NCBI GenBank assembly: GCA_023227835.1
Contig: JALOCI010000026.1
Coordinates: 1 to 37,691 of the forward strand
DNA: 37,691 nt
Direction: 5' to 3'
Source of the DNA: Bacteroidales bacterium
GTDB taxonomy: Bacteria > Bacteroidota > Bacteroidia > Bacteroidales > UBA932
The notes under the pieces are model-generated. The model saw only the letters and a program-made list of their open reading frames with translations. It searched no databases and was not told where the DNA came from. Below are positions 15,995 to 24,747 of this stretch, piece by piece. The first letter of the stretch is position 1; each line of letters starts with the position of its first letter. The position numbers and the translations under genes were made by a program.

Positions 15995-18859
15995 ATGACC
16001 CTTTTTAATAAAATAATTTGTACACTCATTCTTATTTTGGGTGTACAGATTGGTTACTCACAAAACCAGGGAGCAGCCACACAAAAATTTGACAGAAGCG
16101 CTAAACTTCCTACAGACAAAGAGTTTAAAATAGGCAAACTTGAAAACGGCCTGACCTACTACATAAGAAAAGGCACCACTCCGGCGGGACAAGCTGAGTT
16201 CTTCATAATTCACAATGTGGGATCTCTGCAGGAAAACGACAATCAAAGAGGTCTTGCACACTTTCTGGAGCACATGGCATTTAACGGAACTAAAAATTTC
16301 CCGAAGAAAAATCTGCTGGATTATTTTAACAAGGTAGGTGTGCAGTTCGGTTATAACATTAACGCATACACATCTATGGACAGAACTGTCTACAACATCT
16401 CAGCAGTTCCTGTACAGAGGTCTTCGGTATTAGACACAGCCCTTCTGGCTATTCATGACTGGTCTCACTATATTTCATGCGAACCTGCAGAGATAGAAGC
16501 TGAACGAGGAGTTATACGTGAAGAGTGGAGACGCGGTGATGATGCCAGGACAAGGATGATGAAGGGTATTCTCAAAGTAGTACAGACCGGTTCCCGCTTC
16601 GCTGAAAGAGACGTTATCGGACTTATGGATGTGGTAAACAATTTCACTCCAAAAACACTTACAGATTATTACCACAAATGGTACAGGCCGGACCTTCAGG
16701 CCGTCGTTGTTGTGGGAGACATAGATGTCAACGATATGGAGCAAAGGATAATCAAAAGATTCTCTGCGATTCCGACAACTCCAAATCCTGCCAAGAGAGA
16801 GACATACACTATTCCGGACAACGTAGAGCCAATAGTCGGGCTTATCACAGATCCTGAGAGTAAGTCATACTCAACAAGACTAATTATAAAGATTCCTAAC
16901 CTTTCAACCGAACAAAAACAGACAAATGAACTTGTTTATACGGATGTAATGCAAAGTCTGATTGCTGACATAATGAAGGAGAGGACAGCTGTTACCGCAC
17001 AGGCAAAAAATGCGCCTTTCAGAAACTGCGTTCCGGTTTTTGGACAGATGAACTATGCAATCACGACGTTCACCATGACAACCATGCCTCTTTCTCAGGC
17101 TGAGATTATGAAGGCGACCAAAGGAATGCTCGAAGAGGTTGAGAGATTGACATACTATGGAGCAGAACCCGAAGAGTTTACGAAAGCTGTTAAAAATGCA
17201 AGGATAAACTTCACAAAGAGCTATCAGAGAGGCAAAGATCCTAAGAACAGTGACCGGGTAAATCTGGTAGTTGAAAATTTCACCCGCAGCTATCCTCTTA
17301 TAACTTCTGAAGGTTACTACAAGATTGCCAAACAATGTCTGGACAACATCACATTGGAAGATCTGAACAACAGTATCCGGAGTATGCTTACCAAAGAGAA
17401 CAGGGTTATAGTGTTTTTCATGCCTGATGGTGACAAGAAGTATTTGCCGACCAAGGAGGAGGTCATAAAACTCGCTTCAGAAATTGATGGTAAGAACCTT
17501 AAAAGATTTGAACCGATTAAGGAACGTGGTCTTGAGTTTAAAAATGAGTTAAAGCCTAAAGCTCTCTCATCATTAAAAGCACTTACCAACAAGGATTTCA
17601 AGACTCCTGTATACAAACAGCTCGATTCCACAGTAGAGATTACCCTTGCAAACGGGACAAAGGTTATCTGGAATGAGCACAAAGGTAAGGACAAGACAAT
17701 CCAGATGAAAGCATTCAGAAAAGGAGGCTATTCTACAGACATGGATGTCATGGATATCAAGTTTGCAGACAGATACGGCTCATTAATCAGTGTTGACTCA
17801 CTTTCAAAAGACGAACTTACAAAATGGTGCTTCCAAAGAAATCTCTCACTTAAATTCTCTCCTACCGAAAGATACAGCACACTCTCCGGCAGTTTCGCAC
17901 AGAGTAATGCAGAAGATTTCTTCAAACTTCTCTACACTTCGCTCTCAGAATGTACCATTGACAAGAAAGATCTTGAAAAATCCCTGCTAAACTCTATAAA
18001 GAGCCTTGAACAAGGAAAGTCTGAGAATACAATATATATGGACTCTGTAGCCAAACTTCGCTACACAACCAATAAGGGTGGCGATGATTTATCCAAAGAT
18101 TATCTCAGGAAAGTCACTACAGAGAAACTGTCATCACTTTACGGAAAACTTTACAAGGGTATAAATGGCTATACCTTCATCTTCTCAGGTCCGATGAGTG
18201 CAGAGAACGCAAAACCATTCCTCGAGAAATATCTTTCCAATACTCCTGTCAACAATGAATTACCTGCAACAGGCGTCTCAAGGGATGATTTCAGGAGAAA
18301 AGGAGAGGTTAACCTCAGGTACAAAGCCCCTAACCAATTGAGCACAAAGGCTTCTGTAACCAGATATTACTACTCGGCCATGGATTACAACACCTTCAAC
18401 TCACTTAACGGCAAATTCTTCTCCAATATCATGGGTGACAGATATATGGCGTCTATTCGAGAAGAGAGGGGTGGTACATATCACGTAGGTTGCGAGGTTG
18501 ATCTTCAAATGAGGCCTGCTCAGACAGCTGAGTGCAAAGTAGCGTTTGACACAGATCCTAAGCTTGTTGACGAGCTTCTTCAGGTAGTTCAGGATGAACT
18601 GGACAAATTTGTCAAATACGGACCAACTGAGCAAGAGGTTGAAGCATATAAGATTTATCTGAGAAAAAAATATGCTGCCGTAAACAAGAACGATTATTCG
18701 TGGATATCTACTATCAGCAATGCATTGATGGGATATCCGTCACTCTCTGATCAGGAAGAGGAGTTTGTTGATAAAATCACCGTTAAGAGTGTTCAACAGT
18801 TTGCCAAAAATCTCACAAAAGAGAAAAACCGCATGACTTTTGTCTTTGAACCCAAATAA
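15995..18859 (+). CDS. M16 family (pitrilysin-type) zinc peptidase, secreted
   Basis: At 954 residues this is a two-lobed M16 peptidase. The inverted zinc motif HxxEH is H89-F-L-E92-H93, and the third ligand E170 lies in AERGVIREEW at the expected distance of 77 residues after H93. The second half is the non-catalytic homologous lobe, with the RGGTYHVGC substrate-contact motif near residues 826-834. A signal peptide (about residues 1-22, ending IGYS) indicates a periplasmic or outer-membrane location. The enzyme should cut oligopeptides inside its closed chamber, complementing the S46 exopeptidases encoded upstream. It is the last gene of the operon; the heptamer array and a terminator follow. 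Confidence 0.93.
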   Translation: MTLFNKIICTLILILGVQIGYSQNQGAATQKFDRSAKLPTDKEFKIGKLENGLTYYIRKGTTPAGQAEFFIIHNVGSLQENDNQRGLAHFLEHMAFNGTKNFPKKNLLDYFNKVGVQFGYNINAYTSMDRTVYNISAVPVQRSSVLDTALLAIHDWSHYISCEPAEIEAERGVIREEWRRGDDARTRMMKGILKVVQTGSRFAERDVIGLMDVVNNFTPKTLTDYYHKWYRPDLQAVVVVGDIDVNDMEQRIIKRFSAIPTTPNPAKRETYTIPDNVEPIVGLITDPESKSYSTRLIIKIPNLSTEQKQTNELVYTDVMQSLIADIMKERTAVTAQAKNAPFRNCVPVFGQMNYAITTFTMTTMPLSQAEIMKATKGMLEEVERLTYYGAEPEEFTKAVKNARINFTKSYQRGKDPKNSDRVNLVVENFTRSYPLITSEGYYKIAKQCLDNITLEDLNNSIRSMLTKENRVIVFFMPDGDKKYLPTKEEVIKLASEIDGKNLKRFEPIKERGLEFKNELKPKALSSLKALTNKDFKTPVYKQLDSTVEITLANGTKVIWNEHKGKDKTIQMKAFRKGGYSTDMDVMDIKFADRYGSLISVDSLSKDELTKWCFQRNLSLKFSPTERYSTLSGSFAQSNAEDFFKLLYTSLSECTIDKKDLEKSLLNSIKSLEQGKSENTIYMDSVAKLRYTTNKGGDDLSKDYLRKVTTEKLSSLYGKLYKGINGYTFIFSGPMSAENAKPFLEKYLSNTPVNNELPATGVSRDDFRRKGEVNLRYKAPNQLSTKASVTRYYYSAMDYNTFNSLNGKFFSNIMGDRYMASIREERGGTYHVGCEVDLQMRPAQTAECKVAFDTDPKLVDELLQVVQDELDKFVKYGPTEQEVEAYKIYLRKKYAAVNKNDYSWISTISNALMGYPSLSDQEEEFVDKITVKSVQQFAKNLTKEKNRMTFVFEPK

Positions 18860-18863
18860 CCAC

Positions 18864-18969
<106 letters not shown>

Positions 18970-18990
18970 AAGTGATTTTAGTATAACAAA

Positions 18991-19021
18991 AAACTCCCTG
19001 TCGATCTATCGCAGGGAGTTT
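18991..19021. terminator. Bidirectional terminator between M16 and TolC-family genes
   Basis: AAACTCCCTG (18991-19000), then CGAT, pair with ATCG and CAGGGAGTTT (19012-19021), with one bulged T and a 2-nt tip; A and T tracts flank both sides. It fits both converging genes. Confidence 0.8.
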
Positions 19022-19036
19022 TATTTTGATTTTCGT

Positions 19037-20248
19037 TTACTCTAAAGTCAGATAATTAAGTTCAAGCACAGTATTATTGTATTGAAACAACCAGTCAAGA
19101 AATTCAAGTTCAATCTGAGTCACATTCTCAATACTCTCCACAAACCTATAATAGTCAAGCTCGCCTCTCGCATAACCCTCTCTGGCCTCTTTCTCAATCT
19201 CTGCACTCATCTGCCTGCCTGTGGAATAGTAATAATCAAGATGGCTCCTGTATTTCTGCAGTTCTCCTTTCAACTCTTCAATTCTCAATATTAGTGAGGA
19301 CTTGTAGTGCTCTTCAAATTTCTCCGAAGCCTCTATACCGATCTTTCCACCCTTTATTCTTGCTTTCTGTTCAACAAAAAAAAGAGGTATTGAAATACCG
19401 GCTTCGTATGACGGGTAATTCTTTGCTCCGACAAACCTGTTTGATCCATTATAATATCCGAGTGTAATATCAGGCAACAATCTGTTCCTCTCCACCTTCA
19501 AGAGGTTTCTGTGCAACTCTGTCTCTTGCTTAACATACTTCAGACCGGGGTTGGACTCAATATCGGTATTATGCAGCTGAAGCTCCTTAATCTCTCTGTA
19601 AGGGACAACTATAAGGGTATCTGTATTAACTAAAAGCCGGAGTTTCATGTATGCCAGCCTTGTAGTATATGTGATGTCATTCATGACAATCTGAATCTGC
19701 TGGTGTTTAGCCTTGGCATTAATCAAGTCAAGACTACCGGCCTCTCCCTTCTTATATCGTTCTTCAACATTCTTTGTAAAATTCTGAAAGATTGTATCAA
19801 GCATACGATATCGCATCAATTTACCGATCTGATACTGAATCTCGTAATATGAACGGGTTACATTCTTAATAAGCTCTTTCTCCTTAATCTCCAGATATCT
19901 TTTTGACAATTCACTCTCTGAACGTGTAACCTTGTACTGGGAAGCATAAAGTGTCGGTAAGCTGAAGCTCTGCTCAATGCCGAAAATTGATAAAGGATGA
20001 TTGTTTTCCGCCATGTTATTGGAATCATACGAATATGAAACAGTGGCCTTGTCAATAGTGAGAGCCGTCGGTATCAAAGCTTTGCTCTCCTCCACTTTCA
20101 GCTTATATGCATTATACTCTGTGTTATTCTGTAAAGCAAGCTGGATAGCTCTCTCCAAAGAGACACCCCTCTTCTGTCCGGCAACATTTAAAGGGATTGA
20201 AAGGCAAAAAAGAGCTATCAGGATATAGGAATAACGCAACTTAATCAT
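19037..20248 (-). CDS. TolC-family outer membrane protein
   Basis: The 403-residue protein has a signal peptide (ending about NVAG) and the two long helical repeats of TolC-type outer membrane factors. Repeat one begins SLERAIQLALQNNTEY near residue 30, and repeat two follows SNPGLKYVKQETELHR near 230. Helical stretches such as YARGELDYYRFVESIENV near the end match the CzcC/CusC branch. It would form a trimeric exit duct for a heavy-metal or drug efflux pump or a type I exporter. No membrane-fusion protein or RND pump gene is adjacent, so the partner must be elsewhere. It stands alone between two heptamer arrays. Confidence 0.85.
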   Translation of the reverse strand: MIKLRYSYILIALFCLSIPLNVAGQKRGVSLERAIQLALQNNTEYNAYKLKVEESKALIPTALTIDKATVSYSYDSNNMAENNHPLSIFGIEQSFSLPTLYASQYKVTRSESELSKRYLEIKEKELIKNVTRSYYEIQYQIGKLMRYRMLDTIFQNFTKNVEERYKKGEAGSLDLINAKAKHQQIQIVMNDITYTTRLAYMKLRLLVNTDTLIVVPYREIKELQLHNTDIESNPGLKYVKQETELHRNLLKVERNRLLPDITLGYYNGSNRFVGAKNYPSYEAGISIPLFFVEQKARIKGGKIGIEASEKFEEHYKSSLILRIEELKGELQKYRSHLDYYYSTGRQMSAEIEKEAREGYARGELDYYRFVESIENVTQIELEFLDWLFQYNNTVLELNYLTLE

Positions 20249-20287
20249 TTTCTCAATTTATCAGATTTAAGGTTTTCAAATAAAATT

Positions 20288-20404
20288 TTCACTCCTCACT
20301 TTTCACTATTCACTATTCACTTTCTCACTTTTCACTCTTCACTTTCTCACTTTTCACTTTCTCACTATTCACTTTTCACTTTCTCACTCCTCACTAACCT
20401 CACT
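20288..20404. repeat. Degenerate TTTCACT/TCACTAT tandem array
   Basis: About 15 irregular 7-8-nt units built on TTCACT, TTCTCACT and TCACTAT occupy the space upstream of the TolC-family gene, in the same orientation as the clean array at 18864-18968. The array runs into the stop codon of the DUF2179 gene (TGA at 20400-20402). Confidence 0.85.
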
Positions 20405-20963
20405 TCCCCAGCCTCCATCTTCTTAAAAACGATTCCGACTTAGGAAAAATCCCCTTCCTTTTAGATCTTACATCCTCCACAACAAAAAAGGCCTCAGGGT
20501 CATATTCGTTTATTAACCCTTCAACATTTTTCATAGCTTTTCTTTCGATAACTGTCTCCACAATATCTATCTGGATCTGAGAACCGTGTCCCGCAATAGA
20601 TGTGGCGCCAAATCCATTATTATTCAATGATGTGACCATTCCCGCACCGCCTTTTCTTGTAAAGATCCTGACTAACAGAACCCCGAATGCAATACGCTGC
20701 TCAATCATGATTCCGACAAAGTTTCCGGTCGCATAACCTGCGGCATAGGAGACATAAGACAACATAGTGTTTGCCCTTGAGAATATTTCAGATATTACCA
20801 CAATCCATATCAGGACTTCAAAGAATCCTATGAATGGAGCTTTGTACTTCTCCCCTTTTGAAACAAAAATGATTCTCAGGGTTCCAAGGGAGACATCCAC
20901 AATTCTTCCGAAGAAGATTATTACCGGCAACAGCCATGGGTATGAATCAAGAAAATCAAACAT
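20400..20963 (-). CDS. DUF2179 / DUF5698 (UPF0316) membrane protein
   Basis: I start the gene at the ATG at 20963 (MFDFLDSYPW); the longer frame would begin at a TTG that is part of the promoter box. The 187-residue protein has three membrane segments (about residues 8-25, 45-62 and 68-88) with the family motif GRIVDVSLGTLRIIFVSKG. A cytosolic DUF2179 domain follows, with DIVETVIERKAMKNVEGLINEYDPEAFFVVEDVR. UPF0316 proteins are of unknown function; the soluble domain is also found in YitT-type proteins and may sense a small ligand. The C-terminus is basic (RRWRLGK). It is transcribed alone. Confidence 0.88.
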   Translation of the reverse strand: MFDFLDSYPWLLPVIIFFGRIVDVSLGTLRIIFVSKGEKYKAPFIGFFEVLIWIVVISEIFSRANTMLSYVSYAAGYATGNFVGIMIEQRIAFGVLLVRIFTRKGGAGMVTSLNNNGFGATSIAGHGSQIQIDIVETVIERKAMKNVEGLINEYDPEAFFVVEDVRSKRKGIFPKSESFLRRWRLGK

Positions 20964-20981
20964 TTTTTTATTTATTATATA

Positions 20982-20989
20982 CAAAGATA
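20982..20989 (-). promoter_or_regulatory. -7 box TATCTTTG of the DUF2179 gene
   Basis: TATCTTTG on the minus strand matches TAnnTTTG and ends 18 nt before the ATG at 20963. This argues against the upstream TTG as start codon. Confidence 0.55.
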
Positions 20990-21010
20990 AGATTTAAAAC
21001 AAAAATTAAT

Positions 21011-21018
21011 TACTTTTG
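21011..21018 (+). promoter_or_regulatory. -7 box TACTTTTG of tRNA-Leu
   Basis: TACTTTTG matches TAnnTTTG and lies 17 nt before the first base of the mature tRNA. Confidence 0.55.
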
Positions 21019-21035
21019 CACTCCCTGACAAATTA

Positions 21036-21119
21036 GCCCAGATGGTGAAATTGGTAGACACGCTGGTTTCAGGGACCAGTGGCCGCAAGGCTGTGCAGGT
21101 TCGAGTCCTGTTCTGGGCA
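21036..21119 (+). tRNA. tRNA-Leu (anticodon CAG)
   Basis: This is an 84-nt class II tRNA. The acceptor GCCCAGA pairs with TCTGGGC, followed by discriminator A; the 3' CCA is not encoded. The anticodon stem CTGGT... encloses a loop with CAG, reading the leucine codon CUG. The long variable arm (TGGCCGCAAGGCTGT region) and the T loop GTTCGAGTC are both present. A strong terminator follows 17 nt downstream. Confidence 0.96.
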
Positions 21120-21136
21120 CGATAAATTTCACCGAC

Positions 21137-21168
21137 AAAAAGCGACCGACCCCGGTCGCTTTTTTTTG
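21137..21168 (+). terminator. Terminator of tRNA-Leu
   Basis: A 12-bp perfect stem AAAAAGCGACCG (21137-21148) with CGGTCGCTTTTT, loop ACCC, followed by more T. Confidence 0.9.
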
Positions 21169-21177
21169 TGCTCGATA

Positions 21178-21400
21178 GCCGTTTTTTGACTGTGGAAAAT
21201 ACTGTCTCAGGGCTGTCCATCCTTGGTCGCTTTGAAGTCATAAGCCTTAAAGACACTGATTTTTCTTAACGTGATTTGATTTCGTGTTTTTCCTGGCTGC
21301 GAAACTCCTCCCTTCGGTTGTCAGACATTCTCGCCTTTTCCGGAAAAACACTTATAAAATCACTAAAAAACCAAGGTCTTTTCGACTTTTTGTCTGCGAA
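21178..21400 (-). repeat. Dispersed hairpin repeat, copy A
   Basis: No gene is seen between the tRNA terminator and 21451; the space is taken by this element. On the minus strand it contains a 43-nt core (21215-21257) that matches 35339-35381 at 40 of 43 positions. It also contains the block AAAGACCTTGGTTTTTTAGT (21363-21382 region), shared with copy C, and an end GCCG (21178) equivalent to the GCCGCTT end of other copies. The left arm is more diverged, so the outer limit is approximate. Confidence 0.7.
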
Positions 21401-21450
21401 TTTTTCTGCCTTATGACTGATGAAATATTAGTAAAAGACTACTATATAGA

Positions 21451-22266
21451 CTACTTGAGGCCATACTTTGTTGTAAAGGTGCAGTGGAGCACTTCTTCGG
21501 TATATGGCACGGGAGCATTTGGATTACTAAGTTTGTTGTTCAGCCAGGTAAGATATAAAACAACCTTTACCGGAATATTCAGTTCAAACGTGACCGCCTC
21601 ATCTATGAGTTTATGTTCGCCCATCGGAATACTGAACTCCACGCCATCTTTTGTCATGCTGATATAATCCAGGGGAATTCCCAGAAATCCCCCGGCATTT
21701 GCAGGTGTGTTAAACCCGGGGGCTATCACGGGATTCTCACCGGACTCTTTGACCAAGTTGTCGTACATGGGGCAACAGGTGATAAGGCTTGCCAGGTTTT
21801 CTCCGGCAGGACAACCGGCAAAATCCTTGTTGGCAATGAGGGAGATGCCTCCATCATAAAGGAGTGTAACAATTGAATACCACGGCTGGTGGAAACGGGC
21901 ATCGTAGGATTCTGAGAATTCTTCGAAAATCCTTTCGAATTCATTTTTAACCGCTTTCCGATTAGTGCCAAAGGTCTCGAATATCTCATCAGAGGGTACA
22001 TCCCGCCATTTCAAAGCCATTTCCTTATCGTCCATTCTTTCCTTAGAATGTCCCGATAAATCCATCGTAAACCCAAAGATAAAGCTATTTCTGTCAACCT
22101 GTTGTCCACTACTATTAGGTATATAGTAGGACAACTCTGCGCTAGCCAGACATTCTCCGGGCAACAAAGTCCGGGTTGAATCTGCAGGAGTACTCGAACC
22201 AAATTTACCACATGATGTGAGGCATACGGCCACACAGGCCATGATAAGTGAATGGATGTATCTCAT
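21451..22266 (-). CDS. Lipoprotein of unknown function downstream of the C10 protease
   Basis: The 271-residue protein has a type II signal peptide with lipobox LTSC (C19). I recognise no domain. Visible features are an acidic and aromatic middle (EFERIFEEFSESYDARFHQPWYSIVTLLYDGG), an intramolecular cysteine trio (C152, C163, C164 region, GCPAGENL...ITCCPMYDNL), and a beta-rich C-terminus with TFELNIPVKVVLYLTWLNNK. It follows the C10 protease gene by 77 nt on the same strand, so the two are probably co-expressed. A role as partner, substrate or inhibitor of that protease is possible but is inferred from position alone. Confidence 0.7.
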   Translation of the reverse strand: MRYIHSLIMACVAVCLTSCGKFGSSTPADSTRTLLPGECLASAELSYYIPNSSGQQVDRNSFIFGFTMDLSGHSKERMDDKEMALKWRDVPSDEIFETFGTNRKAVKNEFERIFEEFSESYDARFHQPWYSIVTLLYDGGISLIANKDFAGCPAGENLASLITCCPMYDNLVKESGENPVIAPGFNTPANAGGFLGIPLDYISMTKDGVEFSIPMGEHKLIDEAVTFELNIPVKVVLYLTWLNNKLSNPNAPVPYTEEVLHCTFTTKYGLK

Positions 22267-22343
22267 AATGAAATCTTTTTAGTTTAACAATCTTAAAATT
22301 GTAAAAATATTACATATTATAATGCACTTTGACTGACCTATTA

Positions 22344-23762
22344 TTATTCTGCGACAGTAAAGCCATAAGTCATGTTGCGATTATGATTATAGTTGTAAGT
22401 GCCGCCATTCGTGACAGTCCATCCCCCTGTTAAAGAATACCAACCATCATTTACTGGTGTACTATACCATTGAGAACGCCAACCCCAATTTATCTTAATA
22501 CTAGTTAACTGTGGAGACGAATAGGTATATGTGTTGTATTCTTTTGGCATAATGTAAGGACCGGAAGGTATTTCATCCAAGACGAAATAGTGGTAGTGTG
22601 TGTACTGTGTGCAAGTTCTGCGATATCCATCTATCACAAAACAATGAATATCCCCATCTATCGGAATCATTAAATCAGAGGCGGAAACGATGACTGGCAT
22701 TTGGTTCAATAGGCTCGTCTTTACTATATTCTCATCATAGCTACCACGAGAACAACTAATCCCCAAGTTTTCAAATAATTCTGTTTTGAGATTACTCGGC
22801 AGCGCCCACGAGTATTGGCCAAAAACACCATCACAATAGTGCATATTAACCGTCATCCCGACATAACCAATCATTATTGCCTCTGGTAGCGTAGTGGACG
22901 AGGACGATTGATAGTTTGTACTCATGGATGACCATACGGCACTATTTGAATTCATGAAATATTGCTCATATCCATCAATATCTCCGATGCAATACCCTTC
23001 GCTATATATATTTGCAGGTATACCTATTTTATTGTGTAGATAGAGTAGTAGTTGCGATCCTGCAATAGCGACACACCCGGCCGCTGCTCTATTGCTAGGA
23101 GTGCTTACATAATATGGACAGCACTGATTATATGGGGCATCTTGATCCCAATGGGCAACCATGTGATCTACGTGATCATATTCAATAGTCTGCGAGTATT
23201 CTATTTCCTCCCAGTGTCCAATAAGAAGGTCATCAGGAACTGGATCTCCAATGAATCGAGGCTGTTGTCCGGTCCAAAAAGCCTTATTGAATCGGATTTC
23301 ATCTTCACTAAAAGTCAATTCGGTGTCTGTTGATTTGCGCACTCTGGCAATCTCTTCTGCAACGCACGAGATCCAAACTGCAACTGCGGGGCTTCCTTCT
23401 TCAAGGGAGAAGTAGCCGGCGTCTCCTTCCGCCAGAATTGCGGGTGTGCGTTTGTCTGATGAATAAATCTTCCACCCTCCCCCGTTTTTGTAATTGACTA
23501 TGTACATGAGCGTATCTGACGCTGCATCCATATATGGAGAGACCTCAAACTGAACTTCTGAACTTTTACTCAGCGGAAAATCTCTTTTAACAATACTAAA
23601 AACGTCACACATCGATACATTATTGCCCGGCGTTTCTAAAGCAACTCTACTGAACACTTTGCTATTCTCAGCAACGGAAGAAGAAATGTCTAACTGCAGA
23701 CTCTTTGTACAAGAGGTAAGAGCTATAGAAATAGTTAAGAAATAATAAATAATTTTTTTCAT
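22344..23762 (-). CDS. C10 family (streptopain-like) cysteine protease, lipoprotein
   Basis: The 472-residue protein is a preproenzyme. The lipobox LTSC (C18) is followed by a propeptide to about residue 195; this includes the Spi/C10 prodomain-like stretch YIVNYKNGGGWKIYSSDKR and ILAEGDAGYFS. The catalytic domain starts near VAHWDQDAPYNQCCP. The nucleophile is C230 in AAGCVAIAGSQLL and the base is H373 in DGDIHCFVIDGY, followed by IKINWGW. All essential residues are present. C10 proteases of Bacteroidota are secreted or surface-bound endopeptidases, related to SpeB and to the Bfp proteases. It is probably the first large gene of a unit with the lipoprotein at 21451. Confidence 0.92.
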   Translation of the reverse strand: MKKIIYYFLTISIALTSCTKSLQLDISSSVAENSKVFSRVALETPGNNVSMCDVFSIVKRDFPLSKSSEVQFEVSPYMDAASDTLMYIVNYKNGGGWKIYSSDKRTPAILAEGDAGYFSLEEGSPAVAVWISCVAEEIARVRKSTDTELTFSEDEIRFNKAFWTGQQPRFIGDPVPDDLLIGHWEEIEYSQTIEYDHVDHMVAHWDQDAPYNQCCPYYVSTPSNRAAAGCVAIAGSQLLLYLHNKIGIPANIYSEGYCIGDIDGYEQYFMNSNSAVWSSMSTNYQSSSSTTLPEAIMIGYVGMTVNMHYCDGVFGQYSWALPSNLKTELFENLGISCSRGSYDENIVKTSLLNQMPVIVSASDLMIPIDGDIHCFVIDGYRRTCTQYTHYHYFVLDEIPSGPYIMPKEYNTYTYSSPQLTSIKINWGWRSQWYSTPVNDGWYSLTGGWTVTNGGTYNYNHNRNMTYGFTVAE

Positions 23763-23820
23763 TGTTTGGTAGTCTTGTTCGTTATTATTGAAAAGGGTTA
23801 CTATTTAGAATTATTTCTGC

Positions 23821-23919
23821 TTATGTATCGATAGCCATGAATACCATAGGCGTTGATTCCGCCTCCAATGAGGCGGTAATCAAAAGAAGTGAGGCTAGTA
23901 GAATGATAAACTTCTTCAT
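23821..23919 (-). CDS. Tiny predicted secreted peptide (32 aa)
   Basis: The ATG at 23919 opens a 32-codon frame that looks like a signal peptide (MKKFIILLASLLLITA) with a SLEA cleavage motif and a mature tail of about 12 residues (ESTPMVFMAIDT). A longer in-frame extension to 24033 has no typical start context. It ends 58 nt before the C10 protease gene, on the same strand. A CCGCCTC/GAGGCGG hairpin (23859-23876) lies within its coding sequence. It could be a genuine secreted peptide, a leader peptide or chance; I know no homologue. Confidence 0.35.
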   Translation of the reverse strand: MKKFIILLASLLLITASLEAESTPMVFMAIDT

Positions 23920-24033
23920 ATCATTGATGTCTTTTATAATAACAATAAGGAGAAAGAAGAATAATATTTGAATAAAATATTTTAAAATCTCCATAATAGA
24001 AGTATTAGTATACATCCAAAATTGCGGAATCAT

Positions 24034-24567
24034 TAGTATTTATTAAAGAATCGCCAGAATATGGTATCTATAAGAGCATCATCAAGTTAAGCATTATTTG
24101 TAAATAACCAAACTTTTTTATTCAACCTTCTCCAGATACCGCACCATATACATCGACATCAAAGCGGACCTGATAGATAAAATATAAAAAATTACTTTCC
24201 CATTCCAATACATCGGGACACTTGGGACCAATTGTGGTTGTACTACCAATGTAAGCTACCACGATTACCGAAATATTCCGGATGTTTATATATATACCTC
24301 CTATTTTGTGAAAAACGCTTAAATACAAAAAGCAGCGTATAAAGGCACTGATCTTATTCCATTTTCAAACACAAAATTCTTTTTGGATATGCGGATTGCG
24401 TATGGTGATTTATATTTCTCCACAAAGAGCCCCAAACTTTTTGAACGATTTCTTCTTCCTTTTTTACTTCAACAGGAATAACTGCATCATTAATATGTTC
24501 ATATAAATCAAACTAGTCTGACTTTTTCGAACATGCAGCAGAGTTTTCGATTAGCAAGCCGATTTCA
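24034..24567. other. Low-gene-density spacer with possible remnants
   Basis: No complete gene is convincing here. A 67-codon minus frame at 24122-24328 begins at TTG and has no recognisable motif. A 21-nt block at 24079-24099 recurs at 27584-27604 with one difference. A separate protein-like fragment lies at 24354-24512 (listed on its own). The DNA is more AT-rich than the surrounding genes. Confidence 0.5.
24354..24512 (-). pseudogene. Possible C-terminal gene remnant
   Basis: A 52-codon stretch bounded upstream by TAG has protein-like composition (YEHINDAVIPVEVKKEEEI, VQKVWGSLW, then RNINHHTQSAYPKR) and no start codon. It looks like the tail of a decayed gene, but I do not recognise the parent family and chance cannot be excluded. 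Confidence 0.25.
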
Positions 24568-24716
24568 GCCGCTTTTTTACTGAGGAAAAACTGTTTCAGG
24601 GCTTTCCATCCTCAGTCGTATTCTATGACTTTTCCAAATATAATTTTGATTTTTATTTCACTCCCTCTGGCTGAAATGCCCTGATCTAGCATTTTTCCAC
24701 TTATTTGTAAGCGGCT
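24567..24716 (-). repeat. Dispersed hairpin repeat, copy B (complete)
   Basis: A 150-bp element bounded by perfect 8-bp inverted ends AGCCGCTT (24567-24574) and AAGCGGCT (24709-24716). Inside are imperfectly complementary arms (GGAAAAA...TCAGGGC against GCCCTGA...TTTTTCC on the minus strand) and the conserved blocks CAGCCAGAGGGAG and GACTGAGGATGGA. Its 24661-24716 segment matches 27776-27831 at 51 of 56 positions in the opposite orientation. Confidence 0.85.
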
Positions 24717-24747
24717 TCATAAAATCACTAAAAATATGATTTGGGCT

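Noticed and set aside
20964..20984. TTG start of the DUF2179 gene at 20984
   Set aside because: This TTG is part of the promoter box TATCTTTG; the ATG at 20963 fits the family start.
21036..21120. tRNA-Leu as attachment site of a genomic island
   Set aside because: No second copy of the tRNA 3' end and no integrase was found in the window, although accessory DNA starts just after it.
24122..24328. 68-residue minus-strand ORF
   Set aside because: It starts at TTG in AT-rich spacer DNA, with no motif and no signal or promoter support.
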